Shown piece after piece: positions 21,667-32,435 of a DNA stretch of 64,000 bases. Position numbers and translations under genes: made by a program. The notes beneath the pieces are model-generated. The model worked only from the letters and a program-made list of their open reading frames with translations. It was not told the origin of the DNA and ran no database searches. Within the stretch, counting starts at the first letter, position 1, and each line of letters opens with the position of its first letter. Source of the stretch: Posidonia oceanica (lineage: Eukaryota; Streptophyta; Magnoliopsida; Alismatales; Posidoniaceae); contig JAZBRS010000014.1 of the NCBI GenBank assembly GCA_037176725.1, positions 74,444,501 through 74,508,500 of the forward strand. The letters are read 5' to 3'.

Positions 21667-23067
21667 GCTCCTGGGCTGTTTTCCTGCATTACCTTAGCAA
21701 ATTTGTTAGTCCATCTAGGGGTATGATTGCCCCTAGTCCAAAGTGCCTCCTGGAAACTCAGAAACATTTTTAACATTGTGAAATTAGCATGGTCACAAAA
21801 CACTTGGTGATAATCTATATATAATGCATACTTTAAGCAAACCTAATGCTATGACTGGGAATGAAATTAAGAGAAACTTAGGTTTTGAATAACAAGCATT
21901 GGCCTCAGCTTTGTTGTCTAAAGATGATATGCCAAACGAGGGACTGTCTCTTCTTGAGATCCCAGTCTTACCTCGTAGGCGAATTACCAAGCGACCGTCC
22001 TGAATAGGAGGGGTCGGGTACGACGCGAAGTCGTAAAATGTCCTAGATTTCGCATCACTGGCCTTTACTTGTTATCAATTTCATGAGATGATGTTGGTTG
22101 GATAAATTTTACCCTATTCACTATTTTTGGATTTTTTTTATTTTATCATTTTTTGGATTTTTGGCTTTATCATTTTTTGGATTTTTGATTTTATCATTTT
22201 TTTTTGGATTTTTTATTTTATCATTTTTTGGATTTTTTATTTTATCATTTTTTAGATTTTCGATTTTATCATTTTTTTTTTGGATTTTTGATTTTATGGG
22301 AGATGAAGAATCCTCTGGGAAGTTGGGAAAATTGGGGACCTCATGGTTGGAAAACCTTGACAGTTTGGTCCCTTGTGCATCCTAGAGTCAGAAAATACCG
22401 CGAGCTTATTTTGGCACCTGACTGCCCCTAGACTTAGGCCTCTGCCCTTTGCCTCTAAGTGTTCAGTGTAGGATGTGGGTAGAAGGAAAGTCCATGCCCT
22501 ATCCTAAGATGTTGGCTGAAGATTTGAATCCTAAACCCCTCCTAGTTCAAGGTTGATTCCTACTGCACTTAGTATTCCCCAGCTTTTCAGTTTTTTTTTT
22601 GACTCTTGGACAACTTCTTTGCTGCCGTCTTTTCCACTCTCTTTCTTTTTCCTTGCCCATGGATAGCTTCTTTGCTGCCTTCTTTTCTGACCCTTTTGCT
22701 TTCTTTTCTGGGCACTTTGGCAAGTAGTCTCACCCCTTCTGAGTGCTCGGTCAATGGATACTCGTTCCTTGACGAACCGAGACACTCTTTTATTTGGTAC
22801 ACTCCCCTTTTTTCTGTGCTTCTAGGTTTTGGCCTTAGATGCCTACCCAATTTGTACTAAGGTAACGCGCCAGACTCGAGGGTTGTGTGTGGACTTGTTA
22901 ATCATGAACTGGGAGGGGGCTCCTTATGATTTGCCTCTATCTCAGTGCGGGACCATTTCCTTCCCTTCTCCCACAAGGTGTTTGTGGGGTGAGGCTAAGG
23001 CAAGATTCCTAGGCTTCAACAGCAGAGGGCCCTTGAGCACGGGTAGTCTAATGGCTGAGTGTGCATA
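21667..23067. other. Non-coding region between PMD cassette and integrase of F
   Basis: I see no gene. The region holds an AT-rich tandem repeat (22125-22300), several palindromic short words, and T-rich stretches near 22590-22700. The short open frames here lack any recognisable domain. Confidence 0.5.
22125..22300. repeat. AT-rich tandem repeat (atcattttttggatttttgatttt)
   Basis: About seven copies of a 23-27-bp unit combine tttatcatttttt with ggattttt. The length varies with the poly-T run. Confidence 0.85.
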
Positions 23068-24250
23068 TCAAGGGTAGTACCTTTTGAGGTGCAGTGCATT
23101 CCAGGGATATTCAAGCCTAGTGCCATCCTCTTTGGCCAAACAATAGGCATTGCCCGGATATGCCTCAACCACCAAGTATGGTCCTTCCCAATTTGGTCTC
23201 AGTTTCCCATGCTTGCGAGGAAGGATTTCTTTAAGCACCCATTCACCAATATTGAATTTACGTTCAATTACTTTCTTCTTATATGCTCTTGCAAGTCGTT
23301 CTTGGTAGAGGCGTGCATGCTCAGCTGCTTGCAACCGCTTCTCATCTAACAAATCCAACTGTAGACTTAATAATTGCCTCTTATCCTCGACATTTATCTC
23401 ATTGTCGAGTTGTATCCTGGATGAGGGGACCATGACCTCAAATGAGACTACCATCTCCATACCATAAGTAAGCGCAAACGGGGTTTGGCCCGTAGGCGTT
23501 CTTATGGAGGTTCGATAGGCCCACAAAGTATCAATTAGCTTATCTGTCCAGTCATGTCCCTTGGCCCCTACCGTTTTCTTAAGGATTCGGATTAATGTTT
23601 TATTAGTAGCTTCAGCTTGTCCATTACCTTGGGGGTAATATGGCGATGAATGATGCAAATCGATCTTAAACTTCTTACAGAGCTTTTTGAAGTCTTGGGA
23701 TACGAAGATTGTGCCATTGTCTACTACCAATTTCTTTAGGATCCCGAACCTTGAGATGATATTCTTCCACACGAACTTGCAAAGATTTGAAGCTTTGATT
23801 TCAGTGAACGCTTCCGCTTCAGCCCATTTGGTGAAGTACTCAATGGCTGTGAGGATGAACCTATTCTGCTTTTCAGTGTCGAATGGTCCGACGACATCAA
23901 ATGCCCACATAGAGAAGGGCCACACTGCTTGGGTCGGATTCAATTCTGATGCTGACGCATGTATTCTGTCTGCATGGATCTGGCACTGCCTACACCTTCT
24001 CACTTTCTTTGCGCAATCTGCCTCAATTGTGGGCCAGTAGTATCCTCTGCGCAATATCATTTTTGCCATGAATTGAGAACTGATGTGTCCTCCACATATG
24101 CCTTCATGCATTTCTCTGATGATAACTTCGACCTCCTCATAAGTGACACAGGGCAACTCTATTCCGCTGAAGGACCTTTTGAAAGGACCCCGACTCTCAT
24201 GAAGTATCTTGTAGCCATCCTCCGGACTGCCTCCTTGTCTTGTGAAGTTG
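23068..24250 (-). pseudogene. F integrase (pol C-terminal part)
   Basis: The open part begins near 24156 and ends at TAA/TAG before 23068. The zinc-binding HHCC region (EMHEGICGGH... then CRQCQIH) is followed by the catalytic triad: Asp in FDVVGP, Asp in VVDNGT, and Glu in GQAEATNK about 35 residues later. The tail has the RPNWEGPYLV GPY-type motif and no chromodomain, as usual in the Tat lineage. Integrase joins the DNA copy to the host chromosome. A one-base frameshift near 24180 and stops upstream separate it from RNase H, so this pol is not translated whole. Confidence 0.9.
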
Positions 24251-24299
24251 CGTAGTCGGGGAAGATCTTGTCTTGAATGTAGTTCTAGATGTCAAAGAA

Positions 24300-24992
24300 C
24301 CATGGGTTCCCGTCATTCTCTATGTTGTAGCAAACTTCAAACATGCCTACTCTTGGTTCCCCAACTTTTTGTCTAAGCTCCACGGCCCATGGCTCAGTTG
24401 AGTCAATGGCAGGTGTCCCGTGTTGCTGAGCCATTATGGTTTGCTCCCAGATGTTGATGGGGAACTCGATCGAGGAAGCCAGCGAAGCGAGAGCATCCGC
24501 TAGTAGGTTATGACTTCAGAGGGTGTGGACGTACACCACTTGCTGAGACCGTGCCAATAGGAGGTGTGCCATGTCCTTGTATTCTTCTAGCCTTGGGTTG
24601 AGGGTTCTATACTTGTTCAGAATTTGTCTTAGAACCAACTGGGAGTCTCCAATGAGTTTCAACCGCCTTGCCCCTAGCTCCAGTGCTAGGCATAGTCTGA
24701 GGATGAAGGCCTCGTATTCTGCAACATTATTGGTATTTATGGCGAAGTTTAGTTGTACAGCTCGAGGAATGAGAACTCCTTCCGGAGTGAGAAGTGCTAC
24801 TCCGATGCCTGCCCCTTGTCTATTGAGTGCTCCATCAAAGTAGAGAGTCCATTGTTGAGTGGGAGACTCGGTGGCCTGTATTTCCAGTATCTCCTCATCA
24901 GGGAAGTCTGTTCGGACTGGTTGATAATCTTCTATTGGTAGTTCTGCCAGGTGATCTGCAATGGCTTGCCCCTTGACTGCCTTTTGGGACAT
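24300..24992 (-). pseudogene. F archaeal-type RNase H domain
   Basis: The domain opens after QKAVKGQAIADHLAE and reads WTLYFDGALNRQGAGIGVAL, the first catalytic Asp of RNase HI. It continues with AEYEAFILRL (Glu) and LIGDSQLVL (Asp). This second RNase H after the normal one is the hallmark of Tat-lineage elements. A TGA after VYVHTL interrupts it before the ADALASLAS end, and a TAA separates it from RT, where Gln is usual. Confidence 0.85.
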
Positions 24993-24995
24993 ATA

Positions 24996-26888
24996 TTACA
25001 AGTCGAATTCAGTGAGGAGAAGTTGCCACCTTGCCAACCTTCCAGAGAGGGCTGGCTTTTCGAACATATACTTAATTGGGTCCATCTTGGCAATGTAACA
25101 AACTTTATGGGCTAGGAAGTAGTGTCTCAACTTTTGAGATGCCCATACCAAGGCCAAGCAGTGCTTTTCTATGGATGTATATTTCTCTTCATAACCAAGG
25201 AAAGTTCTACTCAGATAGTAGATAGCCTTTTCCTTCTTTCCATCCTCATCATGCTGAGCTAGCACTACCCCTATTGACGATGCATTGGCTGCCACATAGA
25301 GTAGCAAAGGCTTCCCTGGCACAGGCGCTGATAAGAATGGGGGAGCCATGAGATATGCTTTGAGTTCATCGAAAGCTTTCTGGCATTTCTCATCCCAGGT
25401 GAATTCCCTTCCTCCTTTCAGTAACTCATAAAATGACTTACATCGATCTGCATGCTGTGAGATGAATCTCCTGATGAATTGTAAGTGGCCAATAAGTCCT
25501 CTGATTTCCTTGATGTTTCTAGGCAGAGGCATCTGTGCTATTGCTCTGGCCTTCTGTGGGTCCACCTCGATCCTTCTTTTGCTGATGATGAAGCCCAGCA
25601 GTTTCCCGGTAGTTACCCCAAACACACATTTCTTTGGGTTCATTTTCAGCTGATATTGCCTTGATCTGCTCAGTACCCTTCTTAACGCCTCAAAGTGTGC
25701 TTCCCTTGTTCTTGATTTGACCAAGATATCGTCCACATACACTTCCATGCAATCGTGCATCATGTCGTGGAAGATGGCCATCATTGCTCTTTGATATGTT
25801 GCGCCGGTGTTCTTGAGGCCGATTGGCATGACTACGTAGCAGTAGGTCCCCCACAGTGTGATGAACGACGTCTTCTCTTGGTCCTCCTCTGCTAGCTTGA
25901 TCTAGTTGTAACCGGAGAAACCATCCATGAAAGATAGCATCTCGAATCCTACTGTATTGTCCACTAGCAAATCAATATGTGGCAAAGGGAAGTCATCCTT
26001 GGGACAGGCGGCGTTGAGGTTGCGATAGTCAATGCAAACCCGAACTTTCCCATCCTTTTTGGCCACTGGTACTATATTTGAGACCCAGCTAGGGTACACA
26101 ACCACTCTGATGAATTTTGCTTTGTGGAGCTTGTCAATCTCTTCTTTGACTTTGAGGGCGAGTTCCGGCCTTAATCGTCTCAGCTTCTGCTTGACAGGTT
26201 TGGTCCCAGAGTTTAGTGGAAGTAGGTGTTCCACTAGGGCTAATTGTAGTCCAGGCATATCCTCATATTTGAAGGTCATTACATCCACAAATTCTTTCAA
26301 GATTTGGACCATTTCTTCCCGTTCTTCTGGGCTCAGGCTTGCACTTATGAGTATTGGTATTTGCTCTTCGGTGGTTCCCAGGTTGACCTCCACGATCTCC
26401 TCTTCAGCTGTCTTGGTTTGCTCATCATATTTGTCCATGAGGTGCTTAAGGAGGTCGAAGTTTGCCTCTTGATCTTCTTCCTCATCACTGCAGCTCACCA
26501 GCTCATATGCTTCTATTCCTGTACATTTCCCAAACTGATCAAACTCTTCTACCAGGAAGACCATGTTAGCAATAGCCAGCTCCTGAGGCAATGCCTCCGT
26601 GTATTGACACACGCGCACAGTTTTGGAAGCAGTGGTCGAAGTTGACCGCGAGCTGCTAGAACTAACATGGTGATCCTCTCCCTTATTGAAAACAGAAAGT
26701 AAATTACCTTTATTCCTAGGAAATGAAAACAATGCGGAATTAAACAAAGTTTTATTTACAACATCTAGGGGGATGCCCCTAGAGTTACCTCCATCAGTAG
26801 AGGTTGGAGCCTCTCTAGGCGGGCTCGTCAGTATTGACGTTCCCATCATCTTCGAGAAGCTCATAGTCGGCCCCTGGATCGGGGTCAA
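24996..26888 (-). pseudogene. F reverse transcriptase and RNase H
   Basis: The frame from about 26888 carries an acidic leader, then RT motifs: KKDGKVRVCIDYRNLNAACP, FSGYN and, after a TAG at 25901 (Gln expected), MPIGLKNTGATYQRAM and the catalytic YVDDILVKS. The RNase H follows with LLLYVAANASSIGVVL and YTSIEKHCLALVW. The first catalytic Asp of RNase H appears as Val-Ala (YVAAN), so that domain may have been inactive and replaced by the archaeal-type one. The leader overlaps the end of the G-patch ORF in another frame; in Ogre elements this junction holds a spliced intron, and gtaac/cctag-type sites are present at about 26800-26720. Confidence 0.88.
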
Positions 26889-26898
26889 CTTCAGGTCT

Positions 26899-27648
26899 CT
26901 AAGGTTGCAGCCCTTCAGAGAGATCAGCCGTGAGGCGGCGAACCTTGTCTACGAGTCGTTGTGACTTTCGTAGAACTTGCCCCGGCCTTTGCTCCAAGGA
27001 AGAAGAGATATCCGGAGTTGGAGGAGGCAGAGGCTTGGAAGCGGCAGTGCCGGAAGAAGAGGGAGAAGCAGAAAGAGGCGGCCAATCCGAAGGTTCGGGG
27101 GCCACGGCACCGGAAGAAGAGGGAGAAGAAGAAAGAGGTGGCCGATCCAAAGGTTCTGGGGCCGATGCACCTAACAGTGGCGGCGATGATGTTGCAGTCT
27201 GACCTTCATGAGGTTTTGCTGGCAACTCTTTTGCAGTCTGACCCTCGTGGGGTTTTGCTGCAACAGTCTGGCCTTCATGTGGCTTTGCTGTCAACTCTCT
27301 TACAGTCTGACCTTCGTGAGGTTTTGCTGGCAATTCAAGTGTTTGGAATAAGCCAGAAATGTTTACGTCGGCTGTGTCCTCTTCACTTTGGAGAGTATGT
27401 TTGGTTGATTGCGCCAAAATAATATTTGCCAGGGGAGATGAATTCGGATCGAATATCCTTACGCTGGTAAAATGTCCTTGTAAATTCCACTGTAATGGTC
27501 GTCCGTCGGGGAACTGGTCGAAACCGAGTCCTCCCCTTCCTTCTCTGTCACAAGCCTTCACTGGCTCCTTCATTCCCTTCCCTTCTGGGCCTAAGCCCTG
27601 GCCCTTCTTGTTGCCAATTCTTCTCATGATTTCCCACCCTACATGCAT
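26899..27648 (-). pseudogene. F G-patch domain protein with AKPHEGQT repeats
   Basis: Near the start is a G-patch: MRRIGNKKGQGLGPEGKG, matching the hhxxhGxxxGxGLGxxxxG pattern. A linker leads to four copies of a unit with AKPHEGQT (residues about 100-150) and then two Pro/Ser-rich units PEPxDxPPLS. G-patch modules bind nucleic acid or helicases and occur after the protease in some retroviruses and plant elements. Two frame changes near 27640-27720 disconnect it from the protease ORF, and the end (GLQP then TAG) runs into the pre-RT region. Confidence 0.7.
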
Positions 27649-27712
27649 GGATGGTCCTTTGTTTTTGGAGCCTTCTTCTTGTGGAATAGCCTAGGCCTAG
27701 CCCACTTGTCCC

Positions 27713-28620
27713 TTAGCTCAACCATGATACTATATTCTTGCCTTTTTCGGCCCGAGTCAGCTTTTCTCGCACACTGAACTGGTGCGGCAGGTATATCACA
27801 TTTGCCTCTGCTTCTTGGCTTGGTATGTCTCCTGCTATCTTGATGATTTTCCCATTGTGTGGGAATTTCAGACATTGGTGCCGAGGAGATGATACTCCTT
27901 TTAGACTATCCAGCCATTGTCTCCCCAAGATGATCTGATATGGAACATTGACGTCTAGGACGATTAATTGGGTTAGAACCTGAGCTGGTCCTATCCCTAT
28001 CTTTGTGGTCCACTTGCCATGCGCTTTTCTCTTACTGTCATCATACCCGGCAATCGTCATGTCAATGGGGGTTAGGGAGGCCTCATTCACGCCCAAGGCT
28101 CGTATTGTATTCAACAAGCATATGTTCATTGATGCACCAGTATCTATGAGCACTTCAGAAATTAAGTGATTGTTTATAGAAATGGTTACATTCAATGGAG
28201 CTTTTCTCCTTTCTATAGGTGCCAACTCGCTATCAGTAAAAGTAATGATTGGTTCTACAAAGGCTGCTGTAGCTATGATGTGGAGTTCCTCCGCTGGCAT
28301 GTCCGGGGCAACTTGGGCCTTCTCTAGCACTTCTAGCAGAGCTTTCCGGTGTTCATTGGAGCTGTTTATGAGGTCGTAGATCGAGATCTTGGCCTGTGTC
28401 TTCTTTAATTGCTCTAGGATGTCATATTCTGCCGACCTGGGTCCCACTTCAGGTCTGACCGGCTCTGCTTGCTCTACTGGTGGCATGATTTGATTTGACA
28501 GCCTCCCTCCTCCGGTGATGGGCGCAGCAGCCTCATTCCCTTTAGATGCTCCCTTCTTGAGTGGCCAAGCGAAGATAGACTCCTTCCGTATGGATCTGCC
28601 AAGCTCTAGTGGCTTTGTGG
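27713..28620 (-). pseudogene. F second retropepsin domain (DTGAS intact)
   Basis: The frame is open from about 28620 to 27713. A helical stretch (EQLKKTQAKISIYDL) is followed by the aspartic protease domain: ISEVLIDTGASMN (catalytic Asp-Thr-Gly), then YQIILGRQWL near the C-terminus and HQCLKFPHNGK. Retropepsins cleave gag-pol and work as dimers. A frameshift near 28620 separates it from the upstream gag-protease frame, and another near 27715 from the G-patch protein. Confidence 0.85.
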
Positions 28621-30053
28621 TCCTAGCTCACTGTTCTGTTGCACTCGGAAGATTGGGGAGGATGGAGTAGTAGTGCTCCGCCGTATTGAGGTGCTGAGGG
28701 CCGGCAATTGGCTTGATGGTGGCCTTGCAGCTCTGAAGATTGGGAAGATTGGTGGTGATAGCAACTTGGGCTCCCATAGTGGTGATTTTCGCCATGGCAG
28801 ACATTGTGACTCCTCCTCCTCCCGAAGGGTTGCGATTTGTGGCTCTAGCATCTTGAATGTGCATAGAATCCCTGGTCGGTTGGCTGGAATACTAACAACC
28901 GCTCCTTCGTATTTGAATTTTAGCAATTGGTGAACTGAAGATGCCACAGCCTCGACCTCTGCTAGCCAAGACCTTCCTAGGATGAGTGGCTCCAGGACTT
29001 CCTCTTTCATGATGATCACCGAAGTGATACTGGTCAAAGGACCAACTGTGATTTCCATGGGGATTGTCCCTAGTGCTAGTTTTTCTTTCTGATCAAACCC
29101 CGTGCACATAAAGGAAGTTCTATCTAGCTCGCCCTCATTTAGCCCCAAGCTTCGGAGTGTGGAGAGAGAACTGAGGCTTCGGCTTGCTCTAGTGTCAACC
29201 AGTACTCCTTGCAGCACATTATCATTAATTCCCACTGTGATGACCAGTGGCAGCTCCTGCTTGTGCAGGGGTGGAAGCTCTGAATCCTTGAAGACTATGT
29301 TTTCCCGTTCAAATTGCTGATTGGCTTTTTGGGCCTGGCTTTCTTCCTCTGTGTCTTCTTGTAGTTCCTCCACTACTGCTGTGAGGTTGAACTGGCTAAG
29401 GAGCTCCTTTACTGTTAATCCTTCATCCGCCTCACTGTCCCAGTCATCATTTGAGATTGTCTCCCATTGTTCGGCTTGATTATCCCAGTCTTCTTTTAAT
29501 TCAACATGGCTGTCCCAATCCTCTGATGGATTAGGGAGCTGTTTGTCCTGGAATGCCATGACTTGATGCTTGGGGAGAGGGTCGCTGTAGACCTGCTGGG
29601 GCATCCCTGCCTGCTTTCTTTGTTTGGCTCTTTTGACCAGGACATCCCATTCAAGCACGTCTGCCTCCACCATGTCATAGACTGTGTCCCGGAAAGTCCA
29701 GCAGTCATTAATGTTGTGACCATGCATTCTATGGAATGGGCAGTATTTGTTCCGGTCACAATTTGGCAATTCAAGCCTGACTGGCGAGAATTCGAGTGCT
29801 TTTGCTTCCTCTAGTTCTATGAACATGTCGGCCAGTGTGACCGGTAGAGGAGGGTAATGGTCTCTTTTCCCCTTTCTGCGTGGCACTAGAGGGGGAACAT
29901 TATGATAACAGCTCCCATTCCCAATGTTGTTGGGGGGATTTCGGTTGTTGGCTTGGCTGTTTTGATTGCCCCTGGTCCATTGCGACCGGCGAGTGTTCCA
30001 CATTGGGCAGATCTGTTGCTGAGGAGGAGGATTATTCCATGCTGGCTGCTGCT
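28606..30053 (-). pseudogene. F gag C-terminal part with a first, inactive retropepsin domain
   Basis: The frame starts within the QQPAWNNPPPQQQ repeats, cut by element D at 30053. A CHHC knuckle follows (CPFHRMHGHNINDC, C-x2-H-x4-H-x4-C). Next comes a linker rich in Asp, Glu and Gln, then a retropepsin-like domain: LQGVLVDTRASRS, in which the catalytic Asp-Thr-Gly reads Asp-Thr-Arg, then LEPLILGRSWL and SSVHQLLKF. It aligns residue by residue with the second protease at 27713-28620, so the domain has been duplicated. The last part is probably frameshifted before 28606. Confidence 0.8.
30049..30053. repeat. Left target-site duplication of element D (ctgct)
   Basis: It is identical to 44287-44291. 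Both lie in the repeated QQP-coding part of F gag, which proves the 14.2-kb insertion. Confidence 0.9.
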
Positions 30054-30273
30054 CGTAGACACCCCTTCTGACAACCCGGAAGTTGGTTGTTTTCTCCTGC
30101 AGGCTCGTGTGGACTCTAGATTGGCACTCCTCTTTTCTACCTCTTTTCAAACCCAAAACCTAGCTCAAAACCTCACCTAAATCCCAAGCCAAAACCCCAA
30201 GCCTTTTTACACCTTTTTTCCACCTCTTTGGCCCAAGCCCAAGCCTTGTTGTAGCCTTTTGCCAACTGAGCTC

Positions 30274-30360
30274 GTTGAACGCTGGAATAGGCAGCATCCA
30301 ACGTTGGACGTGCCCTGTTCCAGCGTCCAACGTTGGATGCCCTCTGGTCTGGCATCCAAC
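30274..30360. repeat. GTTNNACGC block, three 29-bp units
   Basis: Three adjoining units fill exactly 87 bp, each 9-11-9: gttgaacgc/gcatccaac, gttggacgt/gcgtccaac and gttggatgc/gcatccaac. The loops of units 1 and 2 are largely complementary, so the first 58 bp form one long imperfect palindrome. Confidence 0.9.
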
Positions 30361-31052
30361 GGCTCGGTTGCAGCAGCGGCTGCTCCGCCTCCTTCCACTC
30401 ACCTCCCGTCCAATCCACCGCCTCCCCTCAGTTACTACCCGTCCCTTCCTCCACTCCACATCATCCACTACCTTCCAAGCTTGAGTTACTACCTATCTCT
30501 CCTCCATTTTAGTGGATTTCCTGCTCTCCGTGCCCTCACTACCGTTTGCCACCCCTGTCAGCCGCCATCGGCCTCCTCGCCGCCAACTGACACGCCCATG
30601 CCCCTCCTGCCAATCCTCATGGCCTTCCCACACCCAGAGCACCTGCCATTTGCCTGCAATTCTCGCCCAAGCCGCTGCAATTCGCAGTAGAACCCATGCA
30701 CCTTTTGATCAAAACCAGCACCAACCACCCATCTTCCTCAACACACACAGAGTAGCATAGCCCATTTCCACTGCAATTCTCCACCTCCAGAGAGAAACCA
30801 AGTATCCACCTTCATCCCGGACCTTCAGCCAACCTCTCCCATGCCTCTAGTAGCCCGCACGAGCTCACCGGAGTCGGCTGGTCATCCACTTCCGCAGCAC
30901 CAGCGAGGGAGGCCGACACGTCGTTCTAGGCCGCGACAAGGTAAGATTTCTATCCTCGTAGGTCATGCATGCTAGTGTGTTCGTCCCCATGCAAACTTGC
31001 ATTTTTCAGAATCCTTTTTGCCATGATTCATGGCCGGAATGGAGTTGAATGT

Positions 31053-31091
31053 GTTGGACGCACCACCTGGTGGCATAGGCCAGCGTCCAAC
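31053..31091. repeat. Single GTTNNACGC unit with a 21-base loop
   Basis: The arms are gttggacgc and gcgtccaac. The region is deleted in the 3' LTR, leaving only a trace catccaacgg near 41990. Confidence 0.75.
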
Positions 31092-31283
31092 GGCCCTTCT
31101 TTCTCTACTCTGCTTTGCTCTTGTTCAGTTGCTTTCCATGTCTTTTCCTTGCATTCCTATTTGCAAACTTATGCTATTTGCCTCCTTTTAATGCTCTTTG
31201 ATGTTATACCATGCTTATCAATTTGTTCCATGCATGTTTGAATGCTTTTTGCATGCTTAATGATCAGTCTGTCTTCTGCCTTT

Positions 31284-31341
31284 GTTGGACGCTAGGGTGA
31301 GCCGCGTCCAACGTTGGACGCTGGTTCACCTAGCGTCCAAC
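31284..31341. repeat. GTTNNACGC block, two 29-bp units
   Basis: All four arms are the consensus gttggacgc/gcgtccaac. The two 11-base loops are partly complementary to each other. Confidence 0.9.
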
Positions 31342-31676
31342 GCCCCTGCCTGCTTTACTTTGCTACCATGCCTACCCCATGCATATTTCTGAAGTTATAT
31401 TGTGATCCATGCCTAGTTAGAGATGCCTGGCCCCTAAGGCAACCATGCTTAGGCTTGCTAGGATTCCATTAAGCCATGTATTCCCTTTTTTAAGTTTGAA
31501 GCTCATGTTCTTATATGCATGCCTTCTTTTATCTTGCCTCCTTGTATTAAATGCTTGCCATGCCTCCTTTGCATGCTCTTGTTAGTCTCTTACATGCTTC
31601 TAAGACGCTTGCATGCATATATGTGGGGTAGAGCTGAGCTCCCCCTTTAGAACAGGTAAGTCTCCTGGTCTGGGTC

Positions 31677-31734
31677 GTTGGACGCCAGAGCCTTCAACGT
31701 CCAACGTTGGACGCTGCTGGCTCAAGCGTCCAAC
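31677..31734. repeat. GTTNNACGC block, two 29-bp units
   Basis: The arms are gttggacgc/acgtccaac and gttggacgc/gcgtccaac. The loops cagagccttca and tgctggctcaa pair at 7 of 11 positions when one is reverse-complemented. Confidence 0.9.
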
Positions 31735-31905
31735 GACCTGGCTTCTCATGCATTTGTTTAATGCTTGCATGCCTTCCTGATCTTGCTTGTTTGCTTATTC
31801 CCTATGTTCTTATGCATGTCTAGTTTTTTTTAGCAACTGCTCTTTAATTTCAGTGGATTATTTTGCTATTTGTGCATGCTTTTTGTGTGTTGTGCCTCCC
31901 AGAGC

Positions 31906-31963
31906 GTGGTACGCTGCTGGTGTTGGCGTCCAACGTTGGACGCCGACCTAGCTCGCGTCCAAT
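31906..31963. repeat. GTTNNACGC block, two 29-bp units
   Basis: The arms are gtggtacgc/gcgtccaac and gttggacgc/gcgtccaat. The 3' LTR still has gttgtacgc for the first arm (42815). Confidence 0.88.
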
Positions 31964-32136
31964 GCCCTGGTTGTGCCTTTGGCCTGGCACTCAGCACAGG
32001 TAAAGCCTGTTTGATTTTGTTTTGTATCCCCTACTCGCTTGCTTGCTCCATGCTCAACTCCAGAAGCCCAAATGCATGATCCCTACTCTCATCTATCACT
32101 TGCATGCTCCCTTCTCCCCTCTGCCTTCTGTCCTGT

Positions 32137-32194
32137 GTTGGACGCCAGCCTCTCTGGCGTCTAACGTTGGATGCCCAGCCTACAGGCGTCCAAC
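32137..32194. repeat. GTTNNACGC block, two 29-bp units
   Basis: The arms are gttggacgc/gcgtctaac and gttggatgc/gcgtccaac, with 11-base loops. Confidence 0.88.
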
Positions 32195-32377
32195 AACCAG
32201 CATGTTTTGACCTTGGATCCTGGCATGCTCCTTGTTCTGATTCTTCCTCTAATCTTCTGTTAGGTTAGATTTGCATGTCTAGCACCCATTTAGTTGCATA
32301 TTTGCATCAGTACTACATTCATATAGTTAGATTGCATTGTTTTTAAAAAATATGCATGCTGTCTGTCTGCAGCAGGT

Positions 32378-32435
32378 GTTGGACGCGGGCTCTCCCAGCA
32401 TCCAACGTTGGACGCTGGTGTTGCCAGCGTCCAAC
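32378..32435. repeat. GTTNNACGC block, two 29-bp units
   Basis: The arms are gttggacgc/gcatccaac and gttggacgc/gcgtccaac, with 11-base loops. Confidence 0.88.

Noticed and set aside
22098..22431. Phe/Leu-rich open frame resembling a membrane protein
   Set aside because: It is encoded by an AT-rich tandem repeat.
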